Part shown: piece after piece, positions 27,401 to 36,233 of the stretch
Position numbering within the stretch: position 1 is the stretch's first letter
Layout of the letters: every line of letters begins with the position of its first letter
From: RFSX01 sp965248155
GTDB taxonomy: Bacteria; Bacteroidota; Bacteroidia; Chitinophagales; Saprospiraceae
DNA length: 64,000 nucleotides
Assembly: GCA_965248155.1 (NCBI GenBank)
Contig: CBDFIO010000002.1
Span: 186,001 to 250,000, forward strand
Direction: 5' to 3'
Notes under the pieces: generated by a model
The model's input: only the letters and a program-made list of their open reading frames with translations
Databases searched by the model: none
What the model was told of the DNA's origin: nothing
Program-made: the position numbers and the translations under genes

Positions 27401-30313
27401 ACAGTCTTCAGCAATATATTCTACTCTATAAATAACTCCTTCTTGAGTTTCATGGAGAACAAATCCATCATCCTGATTCCCAGTAACAGTTAAAGCACCA
27501 TCTACATATCCGATCCAATAACTGACATCTCCTGTACAATCATCATAAAGGTGTTCTGGGTGTGGTAAAGAAACATCTGCAAAACAATTCTCAGGTTCTA
27601 CGCTAGCAAATACATCTCGCACTTGAATTGTAGGACCAGCTTTATCAACTGCTTTAATAACCTGTCCGTATCTGATGAATTCACCAGCACACCAATCAAG
27701 TATTGTCCAGTTTCTCAGGACTTTAATATTTCCTCCGCAACCTGGTGCACAAGCTTCAACTTCATTATCAGTATATGCAACTAAAATATTGCAAACTTCA
27801 TTATCAATTGCTTGTGCATGAGGTCCGGAAGGATTTCGTCCATTCATATAATAATGTGGATAAGCATAAGGAATGCTCTCATTATTTTCCACAACGCAGT
27901 CTATATCCAGTTCATCTGGATCAATATTATCATCATCCGTATCATTGTCTTGAGTTGATGGGTCATCAAAATAAGCAGCTATACTAGCGGGGCTTATATC
28001 GACGCCACAATCCATTACGACAAGTTCAACCGGAAGTATTACTCTATCTTTTGTTTTTACAAATCCTCCATTAAACAGATCCATTTCAGCGGTATCAATT
28101 GTTATAATATCCAGAGGTTTGAAATAATATTCATTCGTACATGTCACATCTCCTGCTACTCCGTTTCCTTTGTCATAATTTACAACCCAAGTTCTTCTCA
28201 ATAGTGCTCCACCACATTCAAGATCTTCAATATAATCATAGAAGGATATGTCTTCTTCAAGAACATCATCACATGCGCTTCCGACATAGTCATCAAGAAA
28301 ATCTCCCACATCAGATGGAATCAAATCATCTCTCAACCTATCCCAGTATTGTTCTTTAAATAGGGGAATCTCGTAGCAGCTAAGCGTACAATCTTCAGAA
28401 TATTCAAAAACGCCATCGCCATCTGGATCTTCACCACCTACTGGGCAATCGCATTCTATTGTAGGTATAGATTTGTCATCAATATTAATTGTACCCCAAC
28501 AATAGTTGCCGTTACACTGATCAATAATTGAATAGTTCAAACTTGATCCAGCATAAGAACCGAGATCATTTTCATTTACTATGTTCCCGGCGCTGTCAGT
28601 AAATTCTGCTTCAAATATATTAGGTACATAGTCCGCTTCTAAAAGTGATTCCCAAGCGAATTCTGCTTCACAATTGTGATCTACAGTCACATTTACATTA
28701 TCGTTACATGCAATAGCTCCACCTCCACCAACTCCAATCTGAATACTGGTCATTGTCATACAACCTGGGAATGCTGGATCTACTCCATTGTAAATATTAT
28801 CAACAAAGTCGCCCGTAAATAAGAACGTAAGTTCATATATCCCTTTTGGGTATTGAGTGGGATCAAATTCAGTAATCAAAGTACCGGTCGTAATTCCTCC
28901 AAGATATACTTGTACAAATCCTGTGAAACCATTTATTTCACTGACTTCATTTCCTGTAAATACAAGAGGATCTGCATTAAAGCAAAAGTCTGTATCATTT
29001 AATTGGGGTTCCGAAATAACTGGATATTGACAACGATTAGTTATCGTAAGTTGATTGCCCAAATTGTCCAATACCGGTCCTGTATTACCTCCAAAATCAG
29101 CCTCTACAAGAACCGTATAACCTATTAGATCCTGATGATCAAATGCCAATTCGTATACTCCTGGTAATACTTCAGGAATTGGTGTTCCGACTGGCGCACC
29201 AATCAAACCTGTGCTTCCAGCTCCAACTATTAAATTTAGGCCGGATGGGCCATTGATTTCTATTTGTTCACCAAATGTTCCATTTTCAGATCCATTGTAA
29301 GATTGATCATTATTACAAGTACAAGGGTCATCTATAGCTATATCAAAATAACAATCCGAACAAAAATCACTAAATGATGTAAAGCATCCATTTGAGTCGG
29401 CTACTGATAGCGTAAATGCAGCACCATCTACTCCTAAATATAAAGTTTGAGTAGACCCAGCCGGAGGTGAGGAGTTTGATAATATTCCAGTATTGCTTGT
29501 TACATTATAGGGTCCTGTTCCTCCAGTTATTGTAAAATTCACTAAACTACCAACGCTATTTGTATTGGGGTCAAAACCACACATACAAGAACTAACCGTT
29601 AAAATAGGCGAGTCATAAACATCAACATCTAAGCTGTAAGAAGTTTCACATCCCGGAAATGCCGGATTTGCTACTGTGCCTCCTGAATCGCCAGTGCCGG
29701 ATCCTGTAAATGTCCATAGCACTGAATGTGTACCCGGTCCAAGTAATGCAGGATCAAAATCATTTGATCCGCTACCATTAATGGTAACAATAATATTACC
29801 TGGATAATTGTCAACTTCAGAAACTAATCCATCTAAATTATTTATGGCTGGTTCATTAATACATAATGGACCGAAAGTTGGTTCTGTGATCTCAGGATAT
29901 ACGCATACATTTGAATAACAAACCGGAAGGCCTGTACCTGATCCTGTAATAGCATTTCCCATCATATCTACAACACAAAAATCATATCCTATTCCATCGA
30001 CATGATTAAAATTCAATGTATAATCACAAAGACCGGTCATAGGATCGGGTGTTGAAGAATTGAAAGGCAGACTTGCAAGTCCCGGTGGTTGAGAACCAGA
30101 ACCTGTAAATATATTCAACCCACATGGACCGGTAATAACAATAGTCTCAGAGAAGGTTCCGTCTTCGGCTCCATTTGCACTCTGATCATTATTACACACA
30201 CATTGGTCCGTTAGCAAAGTATTCTCTACGAACTGTGCGTTTAAAGTCATTATTACAGAAGTCTGCAATAATATACAGTATAGAATGAGATTATATAATC
30301 GGTTAACTTTCAT
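24431..30313 (-). CDS. Giant T9SS cargo protein B (1960 aa), paralogue of protein A
   Basis: A signal peptide (MKVNRLYNLILYCILLQTSV ... LNAQ) leads directly into the first CNNDQSANG module (about 40); a second lies at about 335. The MAM-like N-terminal third of protein A is absent. From there the two proteins align to the end: Cys-rich region, TCPPDLVLTC block (about 1101), dockerin-like repeats (DYLNGVSTLDLLLIQKHILG about 1624; DINNDFEITAID about 1655), cohesin-like domain (about 1751-1860) and type A sorting domain (YQNIPNPFKEYTEIGFELD ... YYKIE, to 1960). T9SS export and a surface or matrix role are inferred from the sorting domain. The tandem arrangement and shared terminator flanks indicate duplication. 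Confidence 0.85.
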   Translation of the reverse strand: MKVNRLYNLILYCILLQTSVIMTLNAQFVENTLLTDQCVCNNDQSANGAEDGTFSETIVITGPCGLNIFTGSGSQPPGLASLPFNSSTPDPMTGLCDYTLNFNHVDGIGYDFCVVDMMGNAITGSGTGLPVCYSNVCVYPEITEPTFGPLCINEPAINNLDGLVSEVDNYPGNIIVTINGSGSNDFDPALLGPGTHSVLWTFTGSGTGDSGGTVANPAFPGCETSYSLDVDVYDSPILTVSSCMCGFDPNTNSVGSLVNFTITGGTGPYNVTSNTGILSNSSPPAGSTQTLYLGVDGAAFTLSVADSNGCFTSFSDFCSDCYFDIAIDDPCTCNNDQSYNGSENGTFGEQIEINGPSGLNLIVGAGSTGLIGAPVGTPIPEVLPGVYELAFDHQDLIGYTVLVEADFGGNTGPVLDNLGNQLTITNRCQYPVISEPQLNDTDFCFNADPLVFTGNEVSEINGFTGFVQVYLGGITTGTLITEFDPTQYPKGIYELTFLFTGDFVDNIYNGVDPAFPGCMTMTSIQIGVGGGGAIACNDNVNVTVDHNCEAEFAWESLLEADYVPNIFEAEFTDSAGNIVNENDLGSYAGSSLNYSIIDQCNGNYCWGTINIDDKSIPTIECDCPVGGEDPDGDGVFEYSEDCTLSCYEIPLFKEQYWDRLRDDLIPSDVGDFLDDYVGSACDDVLEEDISFYDYIEDLECGGALLRRTWVVNYDKGNGVAGDVTCTNEYYFKPLDIITIDTAEMDLFNGGFVKTKDRVILPVELVVMDCGVDISPASIAAYFDDPSTQDNDTDDDNIDPDELDIDCVVENNESIPYAYPHYYMNGRNPSGPHAQAIDNEVCNILVAYTDNEVEACAPGCGGNIKVLRNWTILDWCAGEFIRYGQVIKAVDKAGPTIQVRDVFASVEPENCFADVSLPHPEHLYDDCTGDVSYWIGYVDGALTVTGNQDDGFVLHETQEGVIYRVEYIAEDCCGNQTNTFINVQVVDLTPPVPVTKEFIVVSLSNIGNPIDGNQGVAKIYAEDFDNGSYDGCSGIEVAVRRLEKVCEDQDTFWGDYVKFCCEDLNGQTFVEIDVHFRVTDENGNVNYAWSTVRLEDKSTTTQTCPPDLVLTCEMDYNNFTLTGLPQLFAACGEIALDCDIDELIEDTEPRRKGPNDGFFNDPRYDGVEIPAFNPTCGYGAIRRQFKSCSSCTQWFVIEPIDPFNPISIVFPADIIVDCDAADIGEPDWENAVCTLIGVSVESDTFYLEDGACMTILNHWSIINWCEYDPTQPTTGGRWNHTQIVKIIDTQDPIITAADSLCFAVNEYCVSGGGAITARANDEGDCGSKWIKWELTIDLNADWTSDYFYSTSVPEYVNGELNPYYIAPTGNDELASAFIPEGVASSKIWHRAVWRAYDGCGNNSNLIRYFQITDKKAPTPYCLNLSTTVMSSNGEVELWAIDFNVGSFDNCSTEDNIIYTFTDVAPPTRDDTEYDSSSDLQWYNGTFWYFDLETGGYQDQDDYFDLDAHRWEPGLRSTAKIFTIEDTNSSGYVNIPIYAWDECGNSDFCIVNMRLIDNDGVGEGIIAGTLETEYGDYVEHVETELSSDLPDYPKIKQTDDNGFYLFDDNPMNSDYLIRSNRSDDYLNGVSTLDLLLIQKHILGQTILDSPYKMIAADINNDFEITAIDLIELRKLILGVHSALPNNYSWNAIDADQDLNTDNVWTYKDYRVIYNMEANKMEEDFIAVKIGDVNGNADVNSRMGTPSQNSDNALEISFIDKYAKEGDLVELELLHNITEGLYGYQFTMSIPGYEFVDIQGDNIDHNNVAIHKNKITISHYSEKMISEGMCKIILKSNQEGYLSDQIEINSDITHAEAYTGPSYNIVNVLLQQEEPAYTFKLYQNIPNPFKEYTEIGFELDKAEEIALIFYDYTGRLIKTIGIDATKGYNSMIVNREELNTSGLIYYKIETSAKTEIKHMIMIE
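29676..29805. repeat. 130-bp tract identical to 21122-21251 (in giant gene B)
   Basis: A perfect match to giant gene A over 130 bases at the homologous position; divergence resumes immediately on both sides. Confidence 0.95.
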
Positions 30314-31067
30314 TAGATTATGATTCGGGAATTATCAATTAATTGGAAAACGTTAACTCGATTTATATCGATGTCATCATCGTATCTGAATGATTCAGGA
30401 TAAAATTTATCCCAAGATGTACTAGTTGATTGAGTCACTAGTTTCATAAATCGAGTTTTTGGTTAATAAATATTAAAATCAAAAAAACACGTCCGTAGTA
30501 TTACGCAAATTGGGATATAAGCGTAAAGTGAAATGTTCAGAAGAAATTAATTTAAAAAAATCGGTTGCAATCTAACTTGCAAAATAAACACGAGGTAAGA
30601 CAAGAAAAGAGTGGTATACAGCAAACAACATCAACACTTTTAGTTATTAGTTGTCTTAAATCGGTTTATCAATGTTTAAAATTATAGAAGAAATATGGAA
30701 GAAGTCAGGAATTGAGCTGGTAATTATTGAAATTTTATTTCACTAATATTCAAAATATTTAATATGTGAGTCACTTAATATTTTATAGAATTCGGAAGAA
30801 TAAGTCATATACAACAAAAAAAATCAGAGTACAATTGATTTCAATGACTCTGATCTATTAAGGGTGTTAAAGTTGTAAGTAAGTTTTATTGAAACTTACA
30901 CTGAACTAAAATAAAAAAATACCTGCTAAAAAGCGAAGCCTAACCGGTTAATATTCAAAGTTTTATAGTAAAAAGCTTGTTAGTGGAATAAAAAAAAATC
31001 ATTTTTCATATCTTATTTTCGAACCAAATCTTCAAAAAAAACGTCTAAATTTTAAAATCATTAATAT
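30314..31067. other. 754-bp non-coding interval between giant gene B and nadA
   Basis: No gene on either strand. The left side should carry the promoter of giant gene B and the right side that of nadA. A strong minus-strand terminator at 30816-30854 has no minus-strand gene feeding it. Another small stem (GTAAGTTT with AAACTTAC) lies at about 30878-30900. Confidence 0.6.
30816..30854 (-). terminator. Orphan intrinsic terminator upstream of nadA
   Basis: On the minus strand ATCAGAGT pairs with ACTCTGAT, the inner part extends the helix (ATTGA with TCAAT), and a run of eight T follows. No minus-strand gene lies between it and the divergent nadA start, so it may end a small RNA or antisense leader transcript. 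Confidence 0.65.
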
Positions 31068-32078
31068 ATGTCTCAAGCTGAATTAGCACTTGCTCAAGAA
31101 ACACTAACAAAAAATGGATACTTAGATATAGAAGTAGATCCAACAATTAATCTAGAGGAAGAAATAGAGAAATTAAAGAAGGAAAAAAACGCTATCATTT
31201 TGGCCCATTATTATCAGGAATCTGAAATTCAGGATGTAGCGGATTATGTTGGAGATAGTCTTGGCTTATCTCAAATGGCAGAAAGTACAGATGCAGATTT
31301 AATTGTTTTTGCTGGAGTTCATTTTATGGCCGAAACAGCTAAGATTTTAAATCCAGCTAAAAAAGTCGTTCTGCCAGATTTAAAAGCAGGATGTTCTTTG
31401 GCTGATAGCTGCCCAGCTCCCTTATTTAAAAAATTTAAAGATAAATATCCGGACCATGTGGTCGTCAGTTATATAAATTGTACCGCTGAACTAAAGACCT
31501 TAACTGATATATGTTGCACATCGACTAATGCTGTTCATGTTATAGAAAGTATTCCCGAAGACAAAGGAATTATTTTCGCACCGGATAGAAATTTAGGTAT
31601 GTACCTTATTAAAAAAACAGGCCGAGATTTAAAACTCTGGAATGGGACATGTATGGTTCACGAAATATTTTCCAACGAGAAAATAACGAAGCTTCAAATG
31701 GAATATCCGGAAGCCGAATTTATAGCACACCCTGAGTGTGAGCCCCATATCCTGGAAAAAGCTGATTACATAGGCTCAACAAGCGGACTGCTCAGATATA
31801 CAAAAGAAAATGCCTCAACTCTATTTATTGTAGCTACAGAATCTGGTATTCTTCATCAAATGGAAAAACACTCTCCTGATAAGACTTTTATTGCAGCACC
31901 CCCGAGCAATACATGTGCTTGCAACGAATGTCCTCATATGAAAAGAAATACTATGGAAAAACTCTATTTATCCATGAAGTATGGCCAACCTGAAATCATC
32001 CTTCCTGATTGGGTTGTAGAAAAAGGTAGAGCTTGTATTGACAAAATGCTTGAAATCAGCAAAAGAGCCGGTTTGTAA
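31068..32078 (+). CDS. nadA: Quinolinate synthase
   Basis: The 336-aa enzyme condenses iminoaspartate with dihydroxyacetone phosphate to form quinolinate in de novo NAD synthesis. Three regions that bind the 4Fe-4S cluster are visible: Cys109 in KAGCSLADSCP, Cys195 in LWNGTCMVHE, and the CACNECPHMK cluster near 283-288. AHYYQESEIQDVADYVGDSL is the family signature. The length matches shorter NadA proteins. The start is preceded by an A-rich leader. nadB and nadC are not in the window. The following propeller pseudogene is on the same strand. Confidence 0.96.
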   Translation: MSQAELALAQETLTKNGYLDIEVDPTINLEEEIEKLKKEKNAIILAHYYQESEIQDVADYVGDSLGLSQMAESTDADLIVFAGVHFMAETAKILNPAKKVVLPDLKAGCSLADSCPAPLFKKFKDKYPDHVVVSYINCTAELKTLTDICCTSTNAVHVIESIPEDKGIIFAPDRNLGMYLIKKTGRDLKLWNGTCMVHEIFSNEKITKLQMEYPEAEFIAHPECEPHILEKADYIGSTSGLLRYTKENASTLFIVATESGILHQMEKHSPDKTFIAAPPSNTCACNECPHMKRNTMEKLYLSMKYGQPEIILPDWVVEKGRACIDKMLEISKRAGL

Positions 32079-32122
32079 ACTATTTTCATTTTTAGTTCAT
32101 TTCTCAATACTATATTTGATAG

Positions 32123-34284
32123 ATGAACACCTGGGGTTGGATTCTACGATATTTGTACTTCTATGCATTGTTAGTAACAATACAAGTCTGAGTAGCCAGG
32201 CACTTAGCAGTTTTGAATTAAATCTTGAAGGAGAACCTCTTGATATTATCTCTTCAAGCGAAGGTTCTATTCATATCATTACCAATCAAGCAAGTTATGT
32301 ACTAAATAATCAATCCTTCGACAAGATCTCTTCACACAGGCAATTACTCAAACTAAACTCTACTAATTACGACCTTAATGATAGTGTCTATTACTATCCA
32401 AGTATTAATAAGATGTATCTCCCTTTGAAAATGAGTGACAAGCTCCCTGAAATAAATTCGATCAGTTCTGATGGGATAGTACTTTTTCAAGATCAAGACA
32501 TTTTACTGATAGACAAAGACTTATACAGGTATGAGCTCGAAAAATTGGATAAAATACTTGAACTTCCACATCAGTATTCAAACTATTGGGACGGAGATTC
32601 TGAAGGTCAAAATATTTGGTTTTCCAACTATGGTCATGGGGTCATTCATATTGATCATAAGTTAGACTTAATAGAATTTACAAACGAAAATAGCCTGTAC
32701 AATAATGACTGCAGTTCAATTTTGGTTGATAACGGACTTGTATATGTTGGACATTCTGGTGGACTTAGTATAATTAAAGATTCTGAAATTTCTACTGTTG
32801 ATCTTTATCCTTTGATTGGAAATAATCCTGTTTTAGAAATAGAAAAATATGAAGACACCATTTGGATTTTAAGTTCAGAGAAAATTTTGTTCGGCTCGCT
32901 TTCGAATCTTCAAGAAATAAATCTTGAGCTTGAAAAAGGTGATGAACTAAGATCAATTGAAGTAGATAAAGATTCCAATATCTGGATATTAAGTCAAAGG
33001 TTTCTTTTTTGTGTTACAGATCTTAAAGTGATTGTATACAATGACCTTTCTGAAGAACACCAAAATATTCAATTATATAAGATCCGTGATAATACTTACT
33101 ATACAAATGGGGCTGATGTATTTAAATATGATCATTCGAATAATGTATGGAATTTAAATCCAAATAAGCATGCTCCCAGTCACATTTCAACAGATACTGA
33201 TTCGAATACAACTTTAATCTTTAAGGACAAAATTGCAATAAAGCTGCATAAAGCAAACGCCAAAGTGCTTGATAGAACAAATCTACCACAGGACGAAATC
33301 AGCCTCAATATCAAATATATAGAAGATGCAAAATATTTTTGTACCAATAAAAACTTATATCAGAAATCTAATACGGGTTTCAGTTTAATTAATAGTCAAA
33401 CAGATCAATTTTTTAACATTCTTAAGCTTGATCACAATTTATGGGTGTTTGGAAAAAGTGGAATTTATAAAATGGGAAATAACGAGTTGATTCCAATTCT
33501 AAATCTTTATAACAATACTGTTTTTCCAAAATCAATTAACCAATTTGTTCTGGACCACATGCTGGTAAGTTTTGATTCTTCTTCTCTTATTATGGTTGAT
33601 CCGATTGATGAAAAGGCAACAAAACTTGATCTTGGGCAATTGAACATTTTGGACATAAAGGAAGTCGACGATGCTGTATTAGTACTCACACGTAAATCAC
33701 TTGTTGGACTTAAAAAAGAAAATCTGAAGGAAAAAGAACTTAATATATCCTTTGTCAAACCCTTACATCAAGAATTAACAAAAGGAGAACTATTTTGCTT
33801 TAGTGATCAGTATTATTGGATATCTGCAAATGGTAATATTATAAAAATTGCAAAAGAGACAGAAGAAAAATATTCACCTCCTATACTGTTTTTAGATAGA
33901 ATACAAGATGGACAAGGCCGGCTTCTTGATGTTAAAGGTCAGAATCAGCTTATCTTTAAAAAGTCAGATTTACCACTTACTTTTCACTATAATAACACCA
34001 TTCACTGGACTGATAATCTTCAGTATACATAACACCTGGGAGGTGGAGAAAACAACTCAACTCAGTGGCATGATGAGTCCAATTATTCGTTTAATTATGA
34101 AGGAATTGGATCTTATTTATTGTCTGCGAAAATGAACGATGATATTTTTGGACAGGATATTTATGCTCACCCTGTCAATATTCATATCAGGAACAGCAAT
34201 TCATTATTTGGGAAATTATTAATAATCGTACCTTTGTTGCTGATTTTACTGGTGTTATTTGTTTTTATAACCAGGAAACTTTAA
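32123..34284 (+). pseudogene. Beta-propeller/Y_Y_Y sensor-like protein, decayed
   Basis: The long frame, open to a TAA at 34030-34032, encodes repeated propeller blades (NIWFSNYGHGVIHID, NDCSSILVDNGLVYVGHSGG, TIWILSSEKILFG) like two-component-regulator propellers. Past the TAA the same frame continues HLGGGENNSTQWHDESNYSF ... GIGSYLLSAKMND and a membrane segment LLIIVPLLLILLVLFVFITRKL to a stop at 34284. That is a Y_Y_Y-like domain plus anchor, so TAA probably replaced a Tyr codon. At the 5' end a good signal sequence (MNTWGWILRYLYFYALLVTI, from 32123) is in a different frame from the body, implying a frameshift near 32190. Two independent lesions favour a pseudogene. No output domain follows the anchor. 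Confidence 0.75.
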
Positions 34285-34369
34285 TCATACATTTGGCTTA
34301 TCATAGATAATTAATGTTTGTATAACATAATCTAATACTAATCCGTTTTAATTCGACTATAAATTAAGA

Positions 34370-35185
34370 ATGCTTATCCGAATTGCACTTGCCATAATTA
34401 TTATACTGTTTTCAGATTCTGCCATTTGTCAAAAGGGCCTTGAACTTGGAGGAGATATAGGCTTCAGTTATTATTTTGGAGATCTGAATACGAATTATAA
34501 CCTTTCTAGTCCGGGATTGGCGCTTGGATTTAAAGCAAGACAAAATTTGAATGAAAGGATTTCATTGGTCGGAGGATTGCAGTTTGCTCAAGTTAAAGCA
34601 GATGACAGCAAATCCAATAATTATTTTCAACGAACAAGAAATCTTGATTTCAAATCAAATATCTGGGATATAAGTGGAATGATCGAGTTTAATTTTTCCC
34701 CATATATCCATGGTAGCAAGGACAATTATTATACCCCATACCTCTTCGCAGGGTTTTCATTAATGAAATTTAATCCAAAAACCGAACTTAATGGCCAAAG
34801 TTATGCACTGCGAGATTTTGGCACGGAAGGACAATTCTTTGGGAACGAGTATATTCTTTTCAGCGGAGCTTTGGTTTATGGTTTTGGTTTTAAATGGGAC
34901 ATAAACAAAGATTGGAGTATAAATACTCAGATAGGAGGCAGGAAGTTATTTAGCGATTACATAGATGATGTGAGTCAAAACTATCCTGAATTTTCAAGTT
35001 TGGAAAGTTTAAGGGGTCCAACTGCTGTTGCTCTTTCAAATAAATCCCTTGAAGCAGATTTCGTGAGTTTGAATATGCAGAGAGGAAATGGAAAGAATAA
35101 TGATGTAGTATATATCATAAGCATTGGGGTTATGAAATATTTTGGCCAACTTCATTGTCCGAGTATTTCTGATCCGGTTTACTAA
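34370..35185 (+). CDS. DUF6089-like outer membrane beta-barrel protein
   Basis: The 271-aa protein has a signal peptide (MLIRIALAIIIILFSDSAIC) and then short alternating strands: LELGGDIGFSYYFGDLNT, RISLVGGLQFAQVKADDSKS, NIWDISGMIEFNFSPY, YTPYLFAGFSLMKFNP. It ends with GVMKYFGQLHCP. The GD(L/I)N start and the MKYFG-CP end match the Bacteroidetes DUF6089 family as I remember it. It is presumably an outer membrane barrel of unknown function. The ten bases after its stop lead directly to the YjbQ-like gene. Confidence 0.72.
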   Translation: MLIRIALAIIIILFSDSAICQKGLELGGDIGFSYYFGDLNTNYNLSSPGLALGFKARQNLNERISLVGGLQFAQVKADDSKSNNYFQRTRNLDFKSNIWDISGMIEFNFSPYIHGSKDNYYTPYLFAGFSLMKFNPKTELNGQSYALRDFGTEGQFFGNEYILFSGALVYGFGFKWDINKDWSINTQIGGRKLFSDYIDDVSQNYPEFSSLESLRGPTAVALSNKSLEADFVSLNMQRGNGKNNDVVYIISIGVMKYFGQLHCPSISDPVY

Positions 35186-35195
35186 GGTATTTTAT

Positions 35196-35603
35196 ATGAT
35201 CCAACATAATGAAATTCAACTCAGACCTTATCCCAGAGGATTTCATATTATTACAAAAGAAATAATAGAAAATATCAATCTTCCATCATCAGGGATTCTC
35301 CATCTTTTTATCAAACATACTTCTGCTGGAATTACCATTAATGAAAATGCTGATCCCAGTGTTTTGATGGATTTTGAAAGCATTTTTAATCGTCTTGTAC
35401 CTGAGAATATGTCATTTCTTGAACACACAATAGAAGGGCCGGATGATATGCCTGCGCATATTAAAGCAGCAATTGTTGGTAATTCATTAACTATACCAAT
35501 TATTAATTCTAGATTAGCTTTTGGAACCTGGCAAGGTGTTTATCTGTGTGAGTTTAGAAATAATGGAGGAGCCAGGAAATTAATCGCTACAATTTACACC
35601 TGA
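35196..35603 (+). CDS. YjbQ/UPF0047 family protein
   Basis: I start at the ATG of MIQHNEIQLRPYPRGFHIIT because this is the normal family N-terminus; an earlier in-frame Met would overlap the upstream gene. The family core is clear: GILHLFIKHTSAGITINENADPSV, FLEHTIEGPDDMPAHIKAAIVG and LAFGTWQGVYLCEFRNNGG. Some members have weak thiamine-phosphate synthase activity, but the physiological role is unsettled. At 135 aa it has normal length. The TGA stop overlaps the ATG of the LysE-type gene by one base, so the two are very likely translationally coupled. Confidence 0.9.
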   Translation: MIQHNEIQLRPYPRGFHIITKEIIENINLPSSGILHLFIKHTSAGITINENADPSVLMDFESIFNRLVPENMSFLEHTIEGPDDMPAHIKAAIVGNSLTIPIINSRLAFGTWQGVYLCEFRNNGGARKLIATIYT

Positions 35604-36220
35604 TGACGTTTGTTTTAATAGGATTGATCTTTGGATTATTATTAGCTGTTTCATTGGGTCCAATTTTTATAGCGCTCACTCAAACTTCTATTGAAAAAGG
35701 AATAAAACCAGGGCTTAGTGTTGGTCTTGGGGTTTGGATAAGTGATATCATTTTTATTTATGTTTTCTACAATTTCATCAAGTCCATAAAAAATACTGTT
35801 GAAAGTGAATTCTTTATTTTTTGGATGGCCATTTCCGGCGCAATCGTATTGGCAGCTTTTGGAATAGGATTGCTTTTTAAAAAACCTGAATTGAACTACA
35901 AGAAGATCCAATTTTCAATGAAAAATTATCTTGGTTTTTGGTTGAAAGGATTTTTAATCAATACTGTTAATCCTTTTACTTTTGTGTTTTGGATGGGGGT
36001 CATTTCAACCTATATTATTGGAAGAGATATAAACGGAACTCAATCGCTCATCCTTTTATCTACCATATTTATAGTTATAATTCTTTCGGATATCGGAAAA
36101 GTATATCTCGCTCATTTTTTGAAAAATTGGCTGACACCAAAGCATATAAACTGGGTGGCCGATATATCTGGAGTTATACTAATTGGATTTGGCTGCTTCC
36201 TTGCTTACAGTGTAATATGA
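35603..36220 (+). CDS. LysE/RhtB-family transporter
   Basis: The 205-aa integral membrane protein shows the family pattern of six hydrophobic segments. It begins VLIGLIFGLLLAVSLGPIFI with the conserved Gly-Pro, has SVGLGVWISDIIFIYVFYNF in the second helix, and the signature INTVNPFTFVFWMGV in the middle. Family members export amino acids or related metabolites across the inner membrane; the substrate here cannot be told. It overlaps the YjbQ-like gene by one base and ends 14 bases before IS982 copy 2. Confidence 0.87.
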   Translation: MTFVLIGLIFGLLLAVSLGPIFIALTQTSIEKGIKPGLSVGLGVWISDIIFIYVFYNFIKSIKNTVESEFFIFWMAISGAIVLAAFGIGLLFKKPELNYKKIQFSMKNYLGFWLKGFLINTVNPFTFVFWMGVISTYIIGRDINGTQSLILLSTIFIVIILSDIGKVYLAHFLKNWLTPKHINWVADISGVILIGFGCFLAYSVI

Positions 36221-36233
36221 TTTCACATAATTA

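Noticed and set aside
17306..28359. Multiple frames of 60-120 codons on the plus strand opposite the giant genes
   Set aside because: They are shadows of the biased codon use of the giant genes; none has a motif, and several repeat at equivalent positions in both paralogues only because the sense strands are homologous.
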